A DNA stretch of 64,000 nt from Algivirga pacifica (GTDB taxonomy: Bacteria; Bacteroidota; Bacteroidia; Cytophagales; Flammeovirgaceae). The notes beneath the pieces were generated by a model. It was not told where the DNA came from. It did not search any database and saw only the letters and a list, made by a program, of their open reading frames with translations. The stretch spans positions 1-64,000 of the forward strand of contig NZ_BAABJX010000001.1 in assembly GCF_039543525.1 (NCBI RefSeq). The letters are read 5' to 3'. The position numbers and the translations under genes are program-made. Positions 54,102-62,082 of the stretch are shown piece by piece. Within the stretch, counting starts at the first letter, position 1, and the number at the start of each line of letters is the position of its first letter.

Positions 54102-55517
54102 ATGAGAACTTTTATACGCTCGTTAGTACTTATTATAATTAACATTGTACTTTCCAATACATGGATACATGCAACCACATATAATGTTACATTAAGTGGT
54201 ACAAGCACAAAGGATCTATCATCTATCATTCCAGACCTCAGCCCCACCACAAGCACTCTAAAAGCAGGTGATGTTGTAAATATACAGATCACAAGTGGAA
54301 CAATAACTTTAATAAATGATTTCAAAACAGCTACAGATGGGAATGGTGGTGAGTTTACTGTCATAATTACAATTGATTATGATAATTCTGGAATCTTATG
54401 TGTTGACAAAGACAATAAGTTACTTCTTGCTTCAGGTTCAAGTATCAACGTTTCCTCTTCATGCCCCACTAGTGATGCTATTGTAGATTGTACTAACCCT
54501 GGTCTAGGAACTAAAGTAATTGACATCGGAGGCACTGAATATCAATCAGGAGATTTAGACGAAGTTTCATGTTCAGGTAGTACCAACAATGATGGACCTA
54601 TTAATATAGATTTTTCAGCAACATCTCCACAAGACAAAGCACCTTTCAATGTAGATATCATATGGAGCTCTAACTTTTCCGACAATGCAAGTTTCACGTA
54701 CGAATATTTACTAGAAGGCGGTGAATCAGGAACTTACTCTACAATAGAATCAGGTTCATTAACCTATAGCGATATGACTTATGATACGAGGTCTTTAATT
54801 AATAACACAACAGATCCAGATAACTATTACTATAGACTTACTTTTACTATTACCAATACTAGCTCAAGTGATATAACGATAGACAGTGGTTGTGGATGTA
54901 CTTTTGAAATTCGAAAAAATGGAAAGTCACTAACAGGCTCTGCCATCACCCCCCTCCCCGTAGAGTTAGCCTACTTCAATGGCAACCGTAAAGAGGGAAA
55001 TATAGCCCTTTCATGGGCGACTACCTATGAGGAAAATAATGACTATTTCATCGTACAACGCTCTATTGATGGAAAATCATTTGATTCTTTGGATAGGGTA
55101 GATGGATATGGAGAAGGGGAAATCGAAGCTGTGACAGAGTATAGCTTTACAGATTTCAACGCTCCATCTGGTATGGTATATTATCGCTTGAAGCAGGTGG
55201 ATATCGATGGGAAGTTTGAGTACTATAACCTGATGATCAATCCTTCTTCTAGTGTTCGTACGATGGAGGTGAATAGCGGTAAAAACCTTCTTGGAAAAGG
55301 AGATAACTATAGTATGCAAATCTATAGCCCAGTGACACAGCAAGTGTATCTGGCATTGGTTAACCAGCAAGGTCAAGTGACGTTTGAGAAGCGTGTGACA
55401 CTGAAAGGTGGCTATACGATGATCAACGTACCGGAGAAGCAGATTGCTAAGGGGCTTTCGGTCTTGAAGGTGATTAGTGCGAATAAGCAAGAGAGCTTGA
55501 AGATACTTCGTCAGTAG
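54102..55517 (+). CDS. Secreted T9SS cargo protein, paralogue 2
   Basis: 471 residues from MRTFIRSLVL; an ATG 36 bp upstream is in frame. Signal peptide IINIVLSNTWIHA, a Thr/Ser-rich beta region (NVTLSGTSTKDLSS), a central domain with Cys pair GCGCTFEI and the same C-terminal module as the protein at 46919: LPVELAYFNGNRKEGNIALS, YYRLKQVDIDGKFEYYN, SPVTQQVYLALVNQQGQVTF and terminal LSVLKVISANKQESLKILRQ. The stop codon TAG lies in a degenerate first unit of the (CAGTGAG)16 array. Exported by T9SS; function unknown. Confidence 0.8.
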   Translation: MRTFIRSLVLIIINIVLSNTWIHATTYNVTLSGTSTKDLSSIIPDLSPTTSTLKAGDVVNIQITSGTITLINDFKTATDGNGGEFTVIITIDYDNSGILCVDKDNKLLLASGSSINVSSSCPTSDAIVDCTNPGLGTKVIDIGGTEYQSGDLDEVSCSGSTNNDGPINIDFSATSPQDKAPFNVDIIWSSNFSDNASFTYEYLLEGGESGTYSTIESGSLTYSDMTYDTRSLINNTTDPDNYYYRLTFTITNTSSSDITIDSGCGCTFEIRKNGKSLTGSAITPLPVELAYFNGNRKEGNIALSWATTYEENNDYFIVQRSIDGKSFDSLDRVDGYGEGEIEAVTEYSFTDFNAPSGMVYYRLKQVDIDGKFEYYNLMINPSSSVRTMEVNSGKNLLGKGDNYSMQIYSPVTQQVYLALVNQQGQVTFEKRVTLKGGYTMINVPEKQIAKGLSVLKVISANKQESLKILRQ

Positions 55518-55630
55518 ACAGTGAGCAGTGAGCAGTGAGCAGTGAGCAGTGAGCAGTGAGCAGTGAGCAGTGAGCAGTGAGCAGTGAGCAGTGAGCAGTG
55601 AGCAGTGAGCAGTGAGCAGTGAGCAGTGAG
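55512..55630. repeat. Period-7 array of 16 CAGTGAG units
   Basis: CAGTAGA (55512-55518, containing the T9SS gene stop) is followed by sixteen perfect CAGTGAG heptamers (55519-55630). The same word on the opposite strand occurs at the gabT 3' end (59004-59052). Confidence 0.97.
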
Positions 55631-55684
55631 CAAAATTATGACTTTTGTGGGAGCGTTGCTCTTACATTGAAATAAATTTTAAGA

Positions 55685-55722
55685 AAGAAGCCTCATCCCT
55701 TCGGAATGGGGCTTCTTTTTTT
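55685..55722 (+). terminator. Intrinsic terminator of T9SS paralogue 2
   Basis: AAGAAGCCTCATCCC - TTC - GGAATGGGGCTTCTT (two mismatches), then a run of T; downstream of the heptamer array. Confidence 0.9.
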
Positions 55723-55767
55723 TGTGGCCACTGCGGATAGGGATTAGCTACTCAGCTCCTTACGCTT

Positions 55768-56026
55768 CACACTTCTCACGGGCGACCCTTGTGGTCGCCC
55801 CGACGTAACCTAGAAGCAACTAAGCGCAAGGGCGGCCCTCGTGGTCGCCCCGACATCAGCTAAGAGCACCAACACTAAACCGAAGCCTACGCTTTCATAG
55901 AAAGGTCTCGGCTGCTCTTACGAAAACAAATTGAAAACTACTCTTTTCATAGAGACGGTCGGGCGCCCACAAGGGGCGCCCCGGCGGGAGTACTGCTGTT
56001 TGTTGGCTTTCGTGTAGACTGAGATC
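55768..56026. repeat. REP cluster, copy 3 (three hairpins)
   Basis: Hairpins at 55780-55800, 55830-55850 (GGGCGGCC/GGTCGCCC, one weakened pair) and 55961-55981 (loop ACAAG). It is a longer relative of copies 1 and 2 with an extra hairpin and an altered spacer. The rest of this gap to 56254 is AT-rich. Confidence 0.92.
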
Positions 56027-56254
56027 TTTGTGCTATAAACTATCGCTTCCTCATGCTACTTCTTCTCACAAGAAATTTTTACTTCTTATTAATTTTTTTA
56101 ATAAAAAATTGTATTATTTTAGCTTTATAGGGAGTAGCGTTCTATTGGCTACCTTCTAATTTCCACAACGTGCCTGCCTTTTATTTTAAGAATATGAGCA
56201 GGCTATGTTATTTTTAGTAATACCCCAAAATGGGATTAGTCCGGAAAAAAACTT

Positions 56255-56461
56255 ATGAAGCGAAAACTTCAATATATTCACGACCAAGATGGTAATATTT
56301 CCTCGGTGATCGTTCCTTATGAGGAATGGTTAAAGATCGAGGAATTGTATCAGCAGCTCAAAGAACAATCCTGGGAAGAAGTCTTAGATAAAGCTAACTC
56401 AGAGAAAGCCCTGGAGGAGCGCAGTCTCCGTATGCTGGATGAGTTGGTGTCAAAAAAATAG
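56255..56461 (+). CDS. Small antitoxin-like protein without adjacent toxin
   Basis: 68 residues. The N-terminal KLQYIHDQDGNISSVIVPYE followed by EWLKIEELYQQL resembles the DNA-binding start of Phd/YefM-type or related short antitoxins (ligand: IPxxxW motif), and the C-terminal helix (EKALEERSLRMLDELVSKK) would be the toxin-binding part. No toxin-like ORF (RelE/ParE/PIN) follows on either strand; a strong hairpin begins at the stop codon. It could be an orphan antitoxin or a stand-alone regulator. Confidence 0.6.
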   Translation: MKRKLQYIHDQDGNISSVIVPYEEWLKIEELYQQLKEQSWEEVLDKANSEKALEERSLRMLDELVSKK

Positions 56462-56488
56462 GGTTTGAAATAAAATTTCAAACCCTAT
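56450..56488 (-). terminator. Strong terminator facing the minus strand
   Basis: Perfect 14-bp stem ATAGGGTTTGAAAT / ATTTCAAACCCTAT with a 3-nt loop. On the minus strand it is followed by TTTTTTTG, so it would end a leftward transcript; on the plus strand it abuts the stop codon of the antitoxin-like gene but lacks a U-tract. Confidence 0.8.
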
Positions 56489-57197
56489 CGTTCTTTGTGT
56501 GTCTTTGAATGTCTATCAGAGTATCAAAAGATCTTCCCTGCAGCCCCTTCTTACACATTCTTTCTCTCTCTGCTTTTCGTTCATTGGTCAATCGCAAATG
56601 AAATGACTGGATACTTTTCCAAACTTTGTATTCAATAGTTCAGGAAAGTGGTTCCTGTTTTTCTTGTAAAGTCTTACTGACTTTATACGGGTGCTTCAGC
56701 TATCAATAGATGCAAGGGGTACGCCTTAGCGTCTCTTCTTATCCAACTTCACCATATTCTTCTTCACTTCTTGTAAATACATTGCGTCTTGTTTTAGGAT
56801 TTGCTCTCTGTTCATTGCACTAAAATTTTGAGATGAAGGAATAAATTATGATGTCAATTTTAACCGAAACCGGTTGCGTAAAATACGCGTAGAACGAAAT
56901 ACTTGGTACATATTTCCTTATTGGTTCATTACAAATATAACTGACATAGTAAACATTCCCACCCCTAAAGAATTGATAATCTTACGCTAAGGGATATTTT
57001 TATACTTCAACCCTTAGCAGTGAAATTGGTGATTAACATCAATAAAAATAGAAGAATACATCGTAATTCTTAGATCTTGAAAATTATTCATTTGTTTTGT
57101 GCAAAATAAAAATGCACTAAACACGTTAAATGTTACTCACTTGTATTTTTTTAAGATTTATTTGCATCACTTGCTTTTAAGTCATGTAGCCTTTTTT
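56489..57197. other. Gap with a possible leftward small transcript
   Basis: On the minus strand a -7-like TATATTTG (56939-56932), a 29-codon ORF MNREQILKQDAMY... (56815-56726), two small hairpins (56641-56657, 56667-56685) and the terminator at 56488-56450 could form one unit of about 470 nt. An imperfect palindrome CGAAACC/GGTTGCG (56865-56878) of LacI-operator type lies between promoter and ORF. A stem GCTAAGGG/CCCTTAGC is at 56986-57018. None is proven. Confidence 0.35.
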
Positions 57198-57362
57198 GTT
57201 GTTGAATCGTTGAATTTCTCCTTCGGAGAGTTGAATTGAGCTTCGCTCGTTGATTTGAGTTGAACTGTTTATTGAGCTGTTGTATACTTTTCAATTAACA
57301 AATCAACTCGAATCAAGACGCCATGTAATGGAGCGAAGCTCCATTCAACGAATCAACCGCTT
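57198..57362. repeat. Mini-hairpin cassette inverted repeat after gabD
   Basis: GTTGAATCGTTGAAT, CTCCTTCGGAG, TTGAATTGAGCTTCGCTCG on the left; AACTCGAATCAAG, CGCCATGTAATGG, GGAGCGAAGCTCC and ATTCAACGAATCAACC on the right, touching the gabD stop. Confidence 0.88.
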
Positions 57363-58818
57363 ACTGTATTCCTCCGAAGCATAAGTATTTTACCTCTACA
57401 AATTCCTCTAATCCATAGAAAGATCCTTCTCTTCCTACCCCACTTTCCTTTACACCTCCAAATGGCGCTACGGCAGTTGAAATCATTCCTGTATTGATCC
57501 CTACCATACCGTACTCCAGCCCTTCAGCAACTTTCCATATTCTACGGATATTATTTCCATAAAAGTAAGAAGCTAGGCCATACTCCGTGTTATTGGCAGC
57601 TGCAATCACCTCTTCATCGGTTTCAAATTTGTATACGGGTGCTACTGGACCAAAAATCTCTTCATGGGTGACCTTCATTTCCTCTGATACTTGTGAAAGT
57701 ACTGTAGGCTGAAAGAATGTACCTCCCAACTGATGTCGCTCTCCTCCTGTTGTTACTTTTGCTCCTTTTTCTATAGCATCCTTCACTAGTCCTTCTACCT
57801 TTTCCAATGCTGCCGTATTAATCAATGGCCCTATTTCATTTCCTTTCTCCAGACCGGAACCTACATTAAGCTTATTTACAGCCTCACTTAGTTTTTCAAC
57901 AAAAGCATCATAGATCCCTGCCTGCGCATAGATACGGTTGGCACACACACAAGTCTGTCCTGCATTTCTATACTTGGAAGCAATAGCCCCCTCTACCGCC
58001 TCATCCAAGTCCGCGTCATCAAACACAATAAAAGGTGCATTTCCTCCTAGCTCCATGGATACTTTTTTGACGGTATCTGCTGATTGCTTCATCAGGATTT
58101 TACCTACTCTGGTTGATCCCGTAAAAGACAATTTTCTTACTACCGAGCTTTTCGTCAAGGTCTCCCCTACTTCCGCTGCATTACTCGAGGTCACTATGTT
58201 TAATACACCCTCCGGAAATCCTGCTCGCTCTGCCAGTTCTGCCAAAGCCAATGCGGATAAAGGAGTATCTTCTGCCGGCTTAATCACCACCGTACATCCG
58301 GCCGCCAAAGCTGGTGCTACCTTGCGAGTAATCATCGCATTGGGAAAGTTCCAAGGCGTAATCGCTGCCACAACCCCCACAGGCTGCTTTAGGACTACAA
58401 TACGTTTATCAACACCATGTCCGGGTATAACATCTCCATATACTCGCTTGGCTTCTTCGGCGTACCACTCCACGAAGGATGCTCCATAGCGTATCTCTCC
58501 CAATGCTTCTGCCAGCGGTTTCCCTTGTTCAGTCGTTAGGATCAAGGCCAAATCCTCGGCATGCTCCATCTGTAAGTCAAACCATTTTCGAAGAATCGTA
58601 GAACGCTCCCCTGCCGTTTTATTTTTCCAAACGTCAAAGGCTTTCTCGGCAGCATCAATGGCTTGCTGCACATCCTCTTTTTTCATATCGGCTACCTCAG
58701 TAATTACCGCCCCATCAAAGGGGTTCGTAATTGGATAGGTCGCTCCATTTTGGGCTGCTGTCCATTGCCCATTTACGTATGCTTTATTTTGTAAAAGCGA
58801 AGGATCTTTTAGTTGCAT
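57361..58818 (-). CDS. gabD: NAD(P)-dependent succinate-semialdehyde dehydrogenase
   Basis: 485 residues, aldehyde dehydrogenase fold. Coenzyme loop LSFTGSTRVGKILM, general-base Glu in VSMELGGNAPFIVFDDADLD and catalytic Cys in NAGQTCVCANRIY; the QTCVCANR form and TPWNFPNAMITRKVAPALAA are typical of GabD. It oxidises succinate semialdehyde to succinate in GABA degradation. It lies downstream of gabT on the same strand, but hairpin-rich DNA (58819-59032) separates them. Confidence 0.92.
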   Translation of the reverse strand: MQLKDPSLLQNKAYVNGQWTAAQNGATYPITNPFDGAVITEVADMKKEDVQQAIDAAEKAFDVWKNKTAGERSTILRKWFDLQMEHAEDLALILTTEQGKPLAEALGEIRYGASFVEWYAEEAKRVYGDVIPGHGVDKRIVVLKQPVGVVAAITPWNFPNAMITRKVAPALAAGCTVVIKPAEDTPLSALALAELAERAGFPEGVLNIVTSSNAAEVGETLTKSSVVRKLSFTGSTRVGKILMKQSADTVKKVSMELGGNAPFIVFDDADLDEAVEGAIASKYRNAGQTCVCANRIYAQAGIYDAFVEKLSEAVNKLNVGSGLEKGNEIGPLINTAALEKVEGLVKDAIEKGAKVTTGGERHQLGGTFFQPTVLSQVSEEMKVTHEEIFGPVAPVYKFETDEEVIAAANNTEYGLASYFYGNNIRRIWKVAEGLEYGMVGINTGMISTAVAPFGGVKESGVGREGSFYGLEEFVEVKYLCFGGIQ

Positions 58819-58928
58819 CGCCTTGGTTAATTTTTAATTATTAATGAAGAATTTTTAATTAGCACAGGGCGAGGCCCTTTGCTATTACTACCCGAACACT
58901 AGTCCTAGCATCCACACTTACGTTCATC

Positions 58929-58981
58929 GTTGAGCGTGGACGCTCAACTTATGTTGTGGTCGTAACGTGGACGTTACGACC
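58929..58981. repeat. Two perfect hairpins with a shared CGTGGACG centre
   Basis: GTTGAGCGT-GG-ACGCTCAAC (58929-58948) and GGTCGTAACGT-GG-ACGTTACGACC (58958-58981). The stems differ but both have the centre CGTGGACG, another case of the mini-hairpin cassette principle. Confidence 0.88.
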
Positions 58982-59003
58982 AGATAGCAAAAATTAATAA
59001 CTG

Positions 59004-59052
59004 CTCACTGCTCACTGTTCACTGTTCACTGCTCACTGTTCATTGCTCATCG
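59004..59052. repeat. Period-7 array overlapping the 3' end of gabT
   Basis: Seven units (CTCACTG, TTCACTG, TTCATTG, CTCATCG). On the minus strand they read CGATGAG CAATGAA CAGTGAG and encode the last residues of GabT and its stop codon TGA (59035-59033). Confidence 0.93.
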
Positions 59053-60310
59053 CTTCTGCAAAAATCTCCAGCGCCTCCTCTATCTGCTCCTCCGTTACCA
59101 CCAATGGTGGAATCCATCGCAATACATTCTTATAGCTTCCACAGGATAGCAGTAATAATTTTTTCTTCAAGCAAGCCTGTAATACACGAGATGTTGTCTC
59201 AGGATCTGGTTTACCATCAGCTTTTGTAAACTCGGTTCCGACCATCAGGCCTTTGCCTCTTATATCTCCAATCACAGGATATTTCTCCTGTAATTTTCTT
59301 AAGCCCTCCATCAATTGAGCACCTCTTGCGGCTGCATTCTCTATCAAGCCTTCTTCATAAATCACATCAATGGTCGCACAAGCCGCAGCAGAGGCGATCG
59401 CACTTCCTCCTCCGTAGGTTCCACCGTGAGTTCCTGGTAGCCATTTACTCATAATCTCTTCCGTAGAAGCGATCCCTGAAATAGGTAAGCCACTTCCCAA
59501 TCCTTTAGCCATCACAATAATATCAGGCTTTACTTCAGCATGTTCAAAGCAGAAAAGTTTACCTGTTCTACCAAAACCACTTTGCACTTCATCCAATACC
59601 AAAAGAATACCATGCTCATCACAGATCTCTCTTAGTTTTTGTAGGAACTTAGCCGGTGCAGGGGTATAACCACCTTCTCCCAAGATAGGTTCTATGATAA
59701 TTGCTGCCGTTTCCTCCGGTGCTGTTTGTCCTTGGAATAATAAATCCAATTGCTGCAAACAAAAATCTGTCGCCTCATCCTCTGACCATCCATAGTAATA
59801 ACTTGCAGGGAAAGGACTGACAAAAACACCTCCCGGAAGGGGTTGGTACTTGTAACGGTACACCGTTTTAGAAGTTGTCATGGCCATAGCCATATGCGTT
59901 CTGCCATGAAAACTTCCCTGGAATACGATCACATGCTGTCTACCTGTCGCTTGCTTAGCTAACTTGACACAAGCCTCTGTTGCCTCTGCCCCACTATTGG
60001 CAAAGAAAAAACGATTGATATGCTCCGGTGTAAGGGTATTTAGCTTTTCTGCCAACTTTACAGTTGTAGGAGGAATCACACAGTTCATCTGTCCAAAAAG
60101 CAACTCTGTGGATTGTTGCTGAATAGCTTCTACCACTTTTGGATGGCAATGTCCGGTATTCACTACTCCAATCCCTGAGGTAAAGTCCGTATAGCGGTTT
60201 TCTTCCTCATCATATAAATAAATTCCTTCTCCTTTTACAGGTTGTATATCCGTAAGGTGTGTCCAAACAGGTGAAAGCAGCTCTGTTTGACTTAATGTTG
60301 CTGTTGTCAT
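59033..60310 (-). CDS. gabT: 4-aminobutyrate/beta-alanine-type class III aminotransferase
   Basis: 425 residues, class III PLP fold. FANSGAEATEACVKLAKQAT, GSFHGRTHMAMAMT, LVLDEVQSGFGRTGKLF and the Schiff-base Lys in VMAKGLGSGLPISG match GabT and omega-aminotransferases. With GabD next to it, GABA is the likely amino donor, but the M20 amidohydrolase upstream also makes beta-alanine plausible. The final residues MSNEQ are translated from a period-7 array. It begins 31 bp after the second aldehyde dehydrogenase and is likely co-transcribed with it. Confidence 0.88.
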   Translation of the reverse strand: MTTATLSQTELLSPVWTHLTDIQPVKGEGIYLYDEEENRYTDFTSGIGVVNTGHCHPKVVEAIQQQSTELLFGQMNCVIPPTTVKLAEKLNTLTPEHINRFFFANSGAEATEACVKLAKQATGRQHVIVFQGSFHGRTHMAMAMTTSKTVYRYKYQPLPGGVFVSPFPASYYYGWSEDEATDFCLQQLDLLFQGQTAPEETAAIIIEPILGEGGYTPAPAKFLQKLREICDEHGILLVLDEVQSGFGRTGKLFCFEHAEVKPDIIVMAKGLGSGLPISGIASTEEIMSKWLPGTHGGTYGGGSAIASAAACATIDVIYEEGLIENAAARGAQLMEGLRKLQEKYPVIGDIRGKGLMVGTEFTKADGKPDPETTSRVLQACLKKKLLLLSCGSYKNVLRWIPPLVVTEEQIEEALEIFAEAMSNEQ

Positions 60311-60340
60311 TTGTTCTTGAAGTTTTAAAGTGTTGTTTGT

Positions 60341-61828
60341 TTAAAGGGCAGTCCAGATCGCTTTTTCCTGCGTATATAAATCGATGGCACTTTTGCCCAT
60401 TTCTTTACCCATACCGCTTTCCTTGAAGCCTCCGAAAGGTACGGCTGCATCAAACATATCATAGCCATTGATCCAGATCGTTCCTGCCTTTACCTCATTC
60501 GCAAAATGATACGCCTGCTTCAGGTCTCTACTCCAAATCGCCGCTGCCAATCCATAAGGGGTATTATTGGCTCTATGGATAATCTCTTCTAGATTATCAA
60601 AAGAAGATACTGCCGCTACCGGACCAAATATTTCTTCTTTAGCAATCGATAGTTCATCATTTTGGTGTGCAAAAATCGTCGGTGGCAAGAAATACCCATC
60701 GGCTAATGCTCCTTCTACTCGTGCTCCTCCTAGTAATAACTCAGCACCCTCTTCCTTTCCTTTCACGATATATTCACTGACACGATGAAGTTGTTGCTCG
60801 CTGATCATTGGTCCCAGATCAGGATTCTCCAATCCATTCCCTATGGTTAATTGAGAAGCTTTTTGAATTAGCCCTTCCAATACCTGATCATAGATTTCTT
60901 TTTGGATATATAATCTGGAACCAAGCGTACACTCCTGCCCGGAGTTATAGAAACTACACCAATGTACACTTTCCAGTACCTGCTCCAAATCGGCATCTTT
61001 CATAATCACATTTGGGGACTTACCACCCAGTTCAAGGCTTACTTTCTTCAGGTTACTCTTGGCCGCCGTCTCCATAATTCTCCTACCCACTGCAGTTGAT
61101 CCAGTAAAGCTTACCTTATCCACATCCATATGGGCACAAATTGCTTCTCCTGTTGGTAATCCTGGCCCTGTTACCACATTCACCACCCCTGCTGGAAACC
61201 CTGCCTCTGTCACTAATTTCCCAAGATATAAAGCAGTCAAGGGTGTTTGCTCCGCCGGCTTCAAAATACAAGTATTTCCACAAGCCAAGGCAGGTGCCAA
61301 TTTCCAGGCAGCCATCATAATCGGAAAGTTCCAAGGTACAATCAGTCCTACTACACCCAGTGCTTCTCTACGGGTAAAAGCCATACGGTTGCCTGCTACT
61401 GGAAGGGTATTCCCTTCTATTTTAGTAGGCCAACCAGCATAATAGCGGAAGTGAGCAATGGCGCTATCTACATCATAAGCAGCTTTCTCCAAAGGTTTTC
61501 CATTATCCAAACACTCCAGTTCCATCAATACCTGCTTATCCCTTTCCATCAAATCTGCCAAGGTCCACATTAATTGAGCCTTCTCTGCTGGGGCAGTATA
61601 TTTCCACTCTTGCTCAAAGACGGTACGGGCTGCCTTTACGGCCTGATCAACATCCTCTGCAGAGGCAATGGGAATCTCTGCGATAACGGTTCCATTGGCT
61701 GGGTTGACAGTGGGGCAAGTCTGGGCATCTTTGGCAGCTACCCACTCTCCGTTGACCAGCATCTTTTGGGGAGACTCCAGAAAACGCAAAGTTTTTTCCT
61801 GAAGTTTGGTTGTAATTTCTGAAAGCAT
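60341..61828 (-). CDS. Aldehyde dehydrogenase (betaine/omega-amino aldehyde type)
   Basis: 495 residues. VSFTGSTAVGRRIMETAAKS, general-base Glu in VSLELGGKSPNVIMKDADLE and catalytic Cys in YNSGQECTLGSRLYI. The N-terminus and VPWNFPIMMAAWKLAPALAC are like ALDH1/betaine aldehyde dehydrogenases. It could oxidise an aminoaldehyde such as 4-aminobutanal or malonic-semialdehyde-type intermediates of the same pathway. Predicted operon with gabT. Exact substrate not predictable. Confidence 0.9.
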   Translation of the reverse strand: MLSEITTKLQEKTLRFLESPQKMLVNGEWVAAKDAQTCPTVNPANGTVIAEIPIASAEDVDQAVKAARTVFEQEWKYTAPAEKAQLMWTLADLMERDKQVLMELECLDNGKPLEKAAYDVDSAIAHFRYYAGWPTKIEGNTLPVAGNRMAFTRREALGVVGLIVPWNFPIMMAAWKLAPALACGNTCILKPAEQTPLTALYLGKLVTEAGFPAGVVNVVTGPGLPTGEAICAHMDVDKVSFTGSTAVGRRIMETAAKSNLKKVSLELGGKSPNVIMKDADLEQVLESVHWCSFYNSGQECTLGSRLYIQKEIYDQVLEGLIQKASQLTIGNGLENPDLGPMISEQQLHRVSEYIVKGKEEGAELLLGGARVEGALADGYFLPPTIFAHQNDELSIAKEEIFGPVAAVSSFDNLEEIIHRANNTPYGLAAAIWSRDLKQAYHFANEVKAGTIWINGYDMFDAAVPFGGFKESGMGKEMGKSAIDLYTQEKAIWTAL

Positions 61829-61855
61829 CTCTTATGTATAGTTTTGAAGTTTATA

Positions 61856-62080
61856 GTTGAGGCGACTTACGTCGCTGGTTGAGTGGCACTCCGTGCCGTT
61901 GAGTAGCCCTTCGGGCTGTTGAGAAAGAGCAGTACTACAAAATCTCAACATACGAAGCCTACACCATGTAATGGCTCAACGGAGCGAAGCTCCACTCAAC
62001 GGCACGGAGTGCCACTCAACCAGCGGCATAAGCCGCCTCAACTGTCCGTTGTTTATTCAAACTTAATTAAACGGTATAAT
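61856..62080. repeat. Complete mini-hairpin cassette element, two three-cassette arms
   Basis: Left arm: GGCGACTTACGTCGC, GGCACTCCGTGCC, GCCCTTCGGGC separated by GTTGAG. Right arm (61975-62042): GGAGCGAAGCTCC, GGCACGGAGTGCC, GCGGCATAAGCCGC separated by CTCAAC. The middle cassette is complementary between arms; the inner cassette has been exchanged and the outer one has drifted. It sits between two minus-strand genes, directly upstream of the aldehyde dehydrogenase start and near the M20 gene stop. Confidence 0.92.
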
Positions 62081-62082
62081 AC

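Noticed and set aside
55519..55630. Possible CRISPR array
   Set aside because: Sixteen identical 7-bp units with no spacers and no cas genes; it is a simple tandem repeat.
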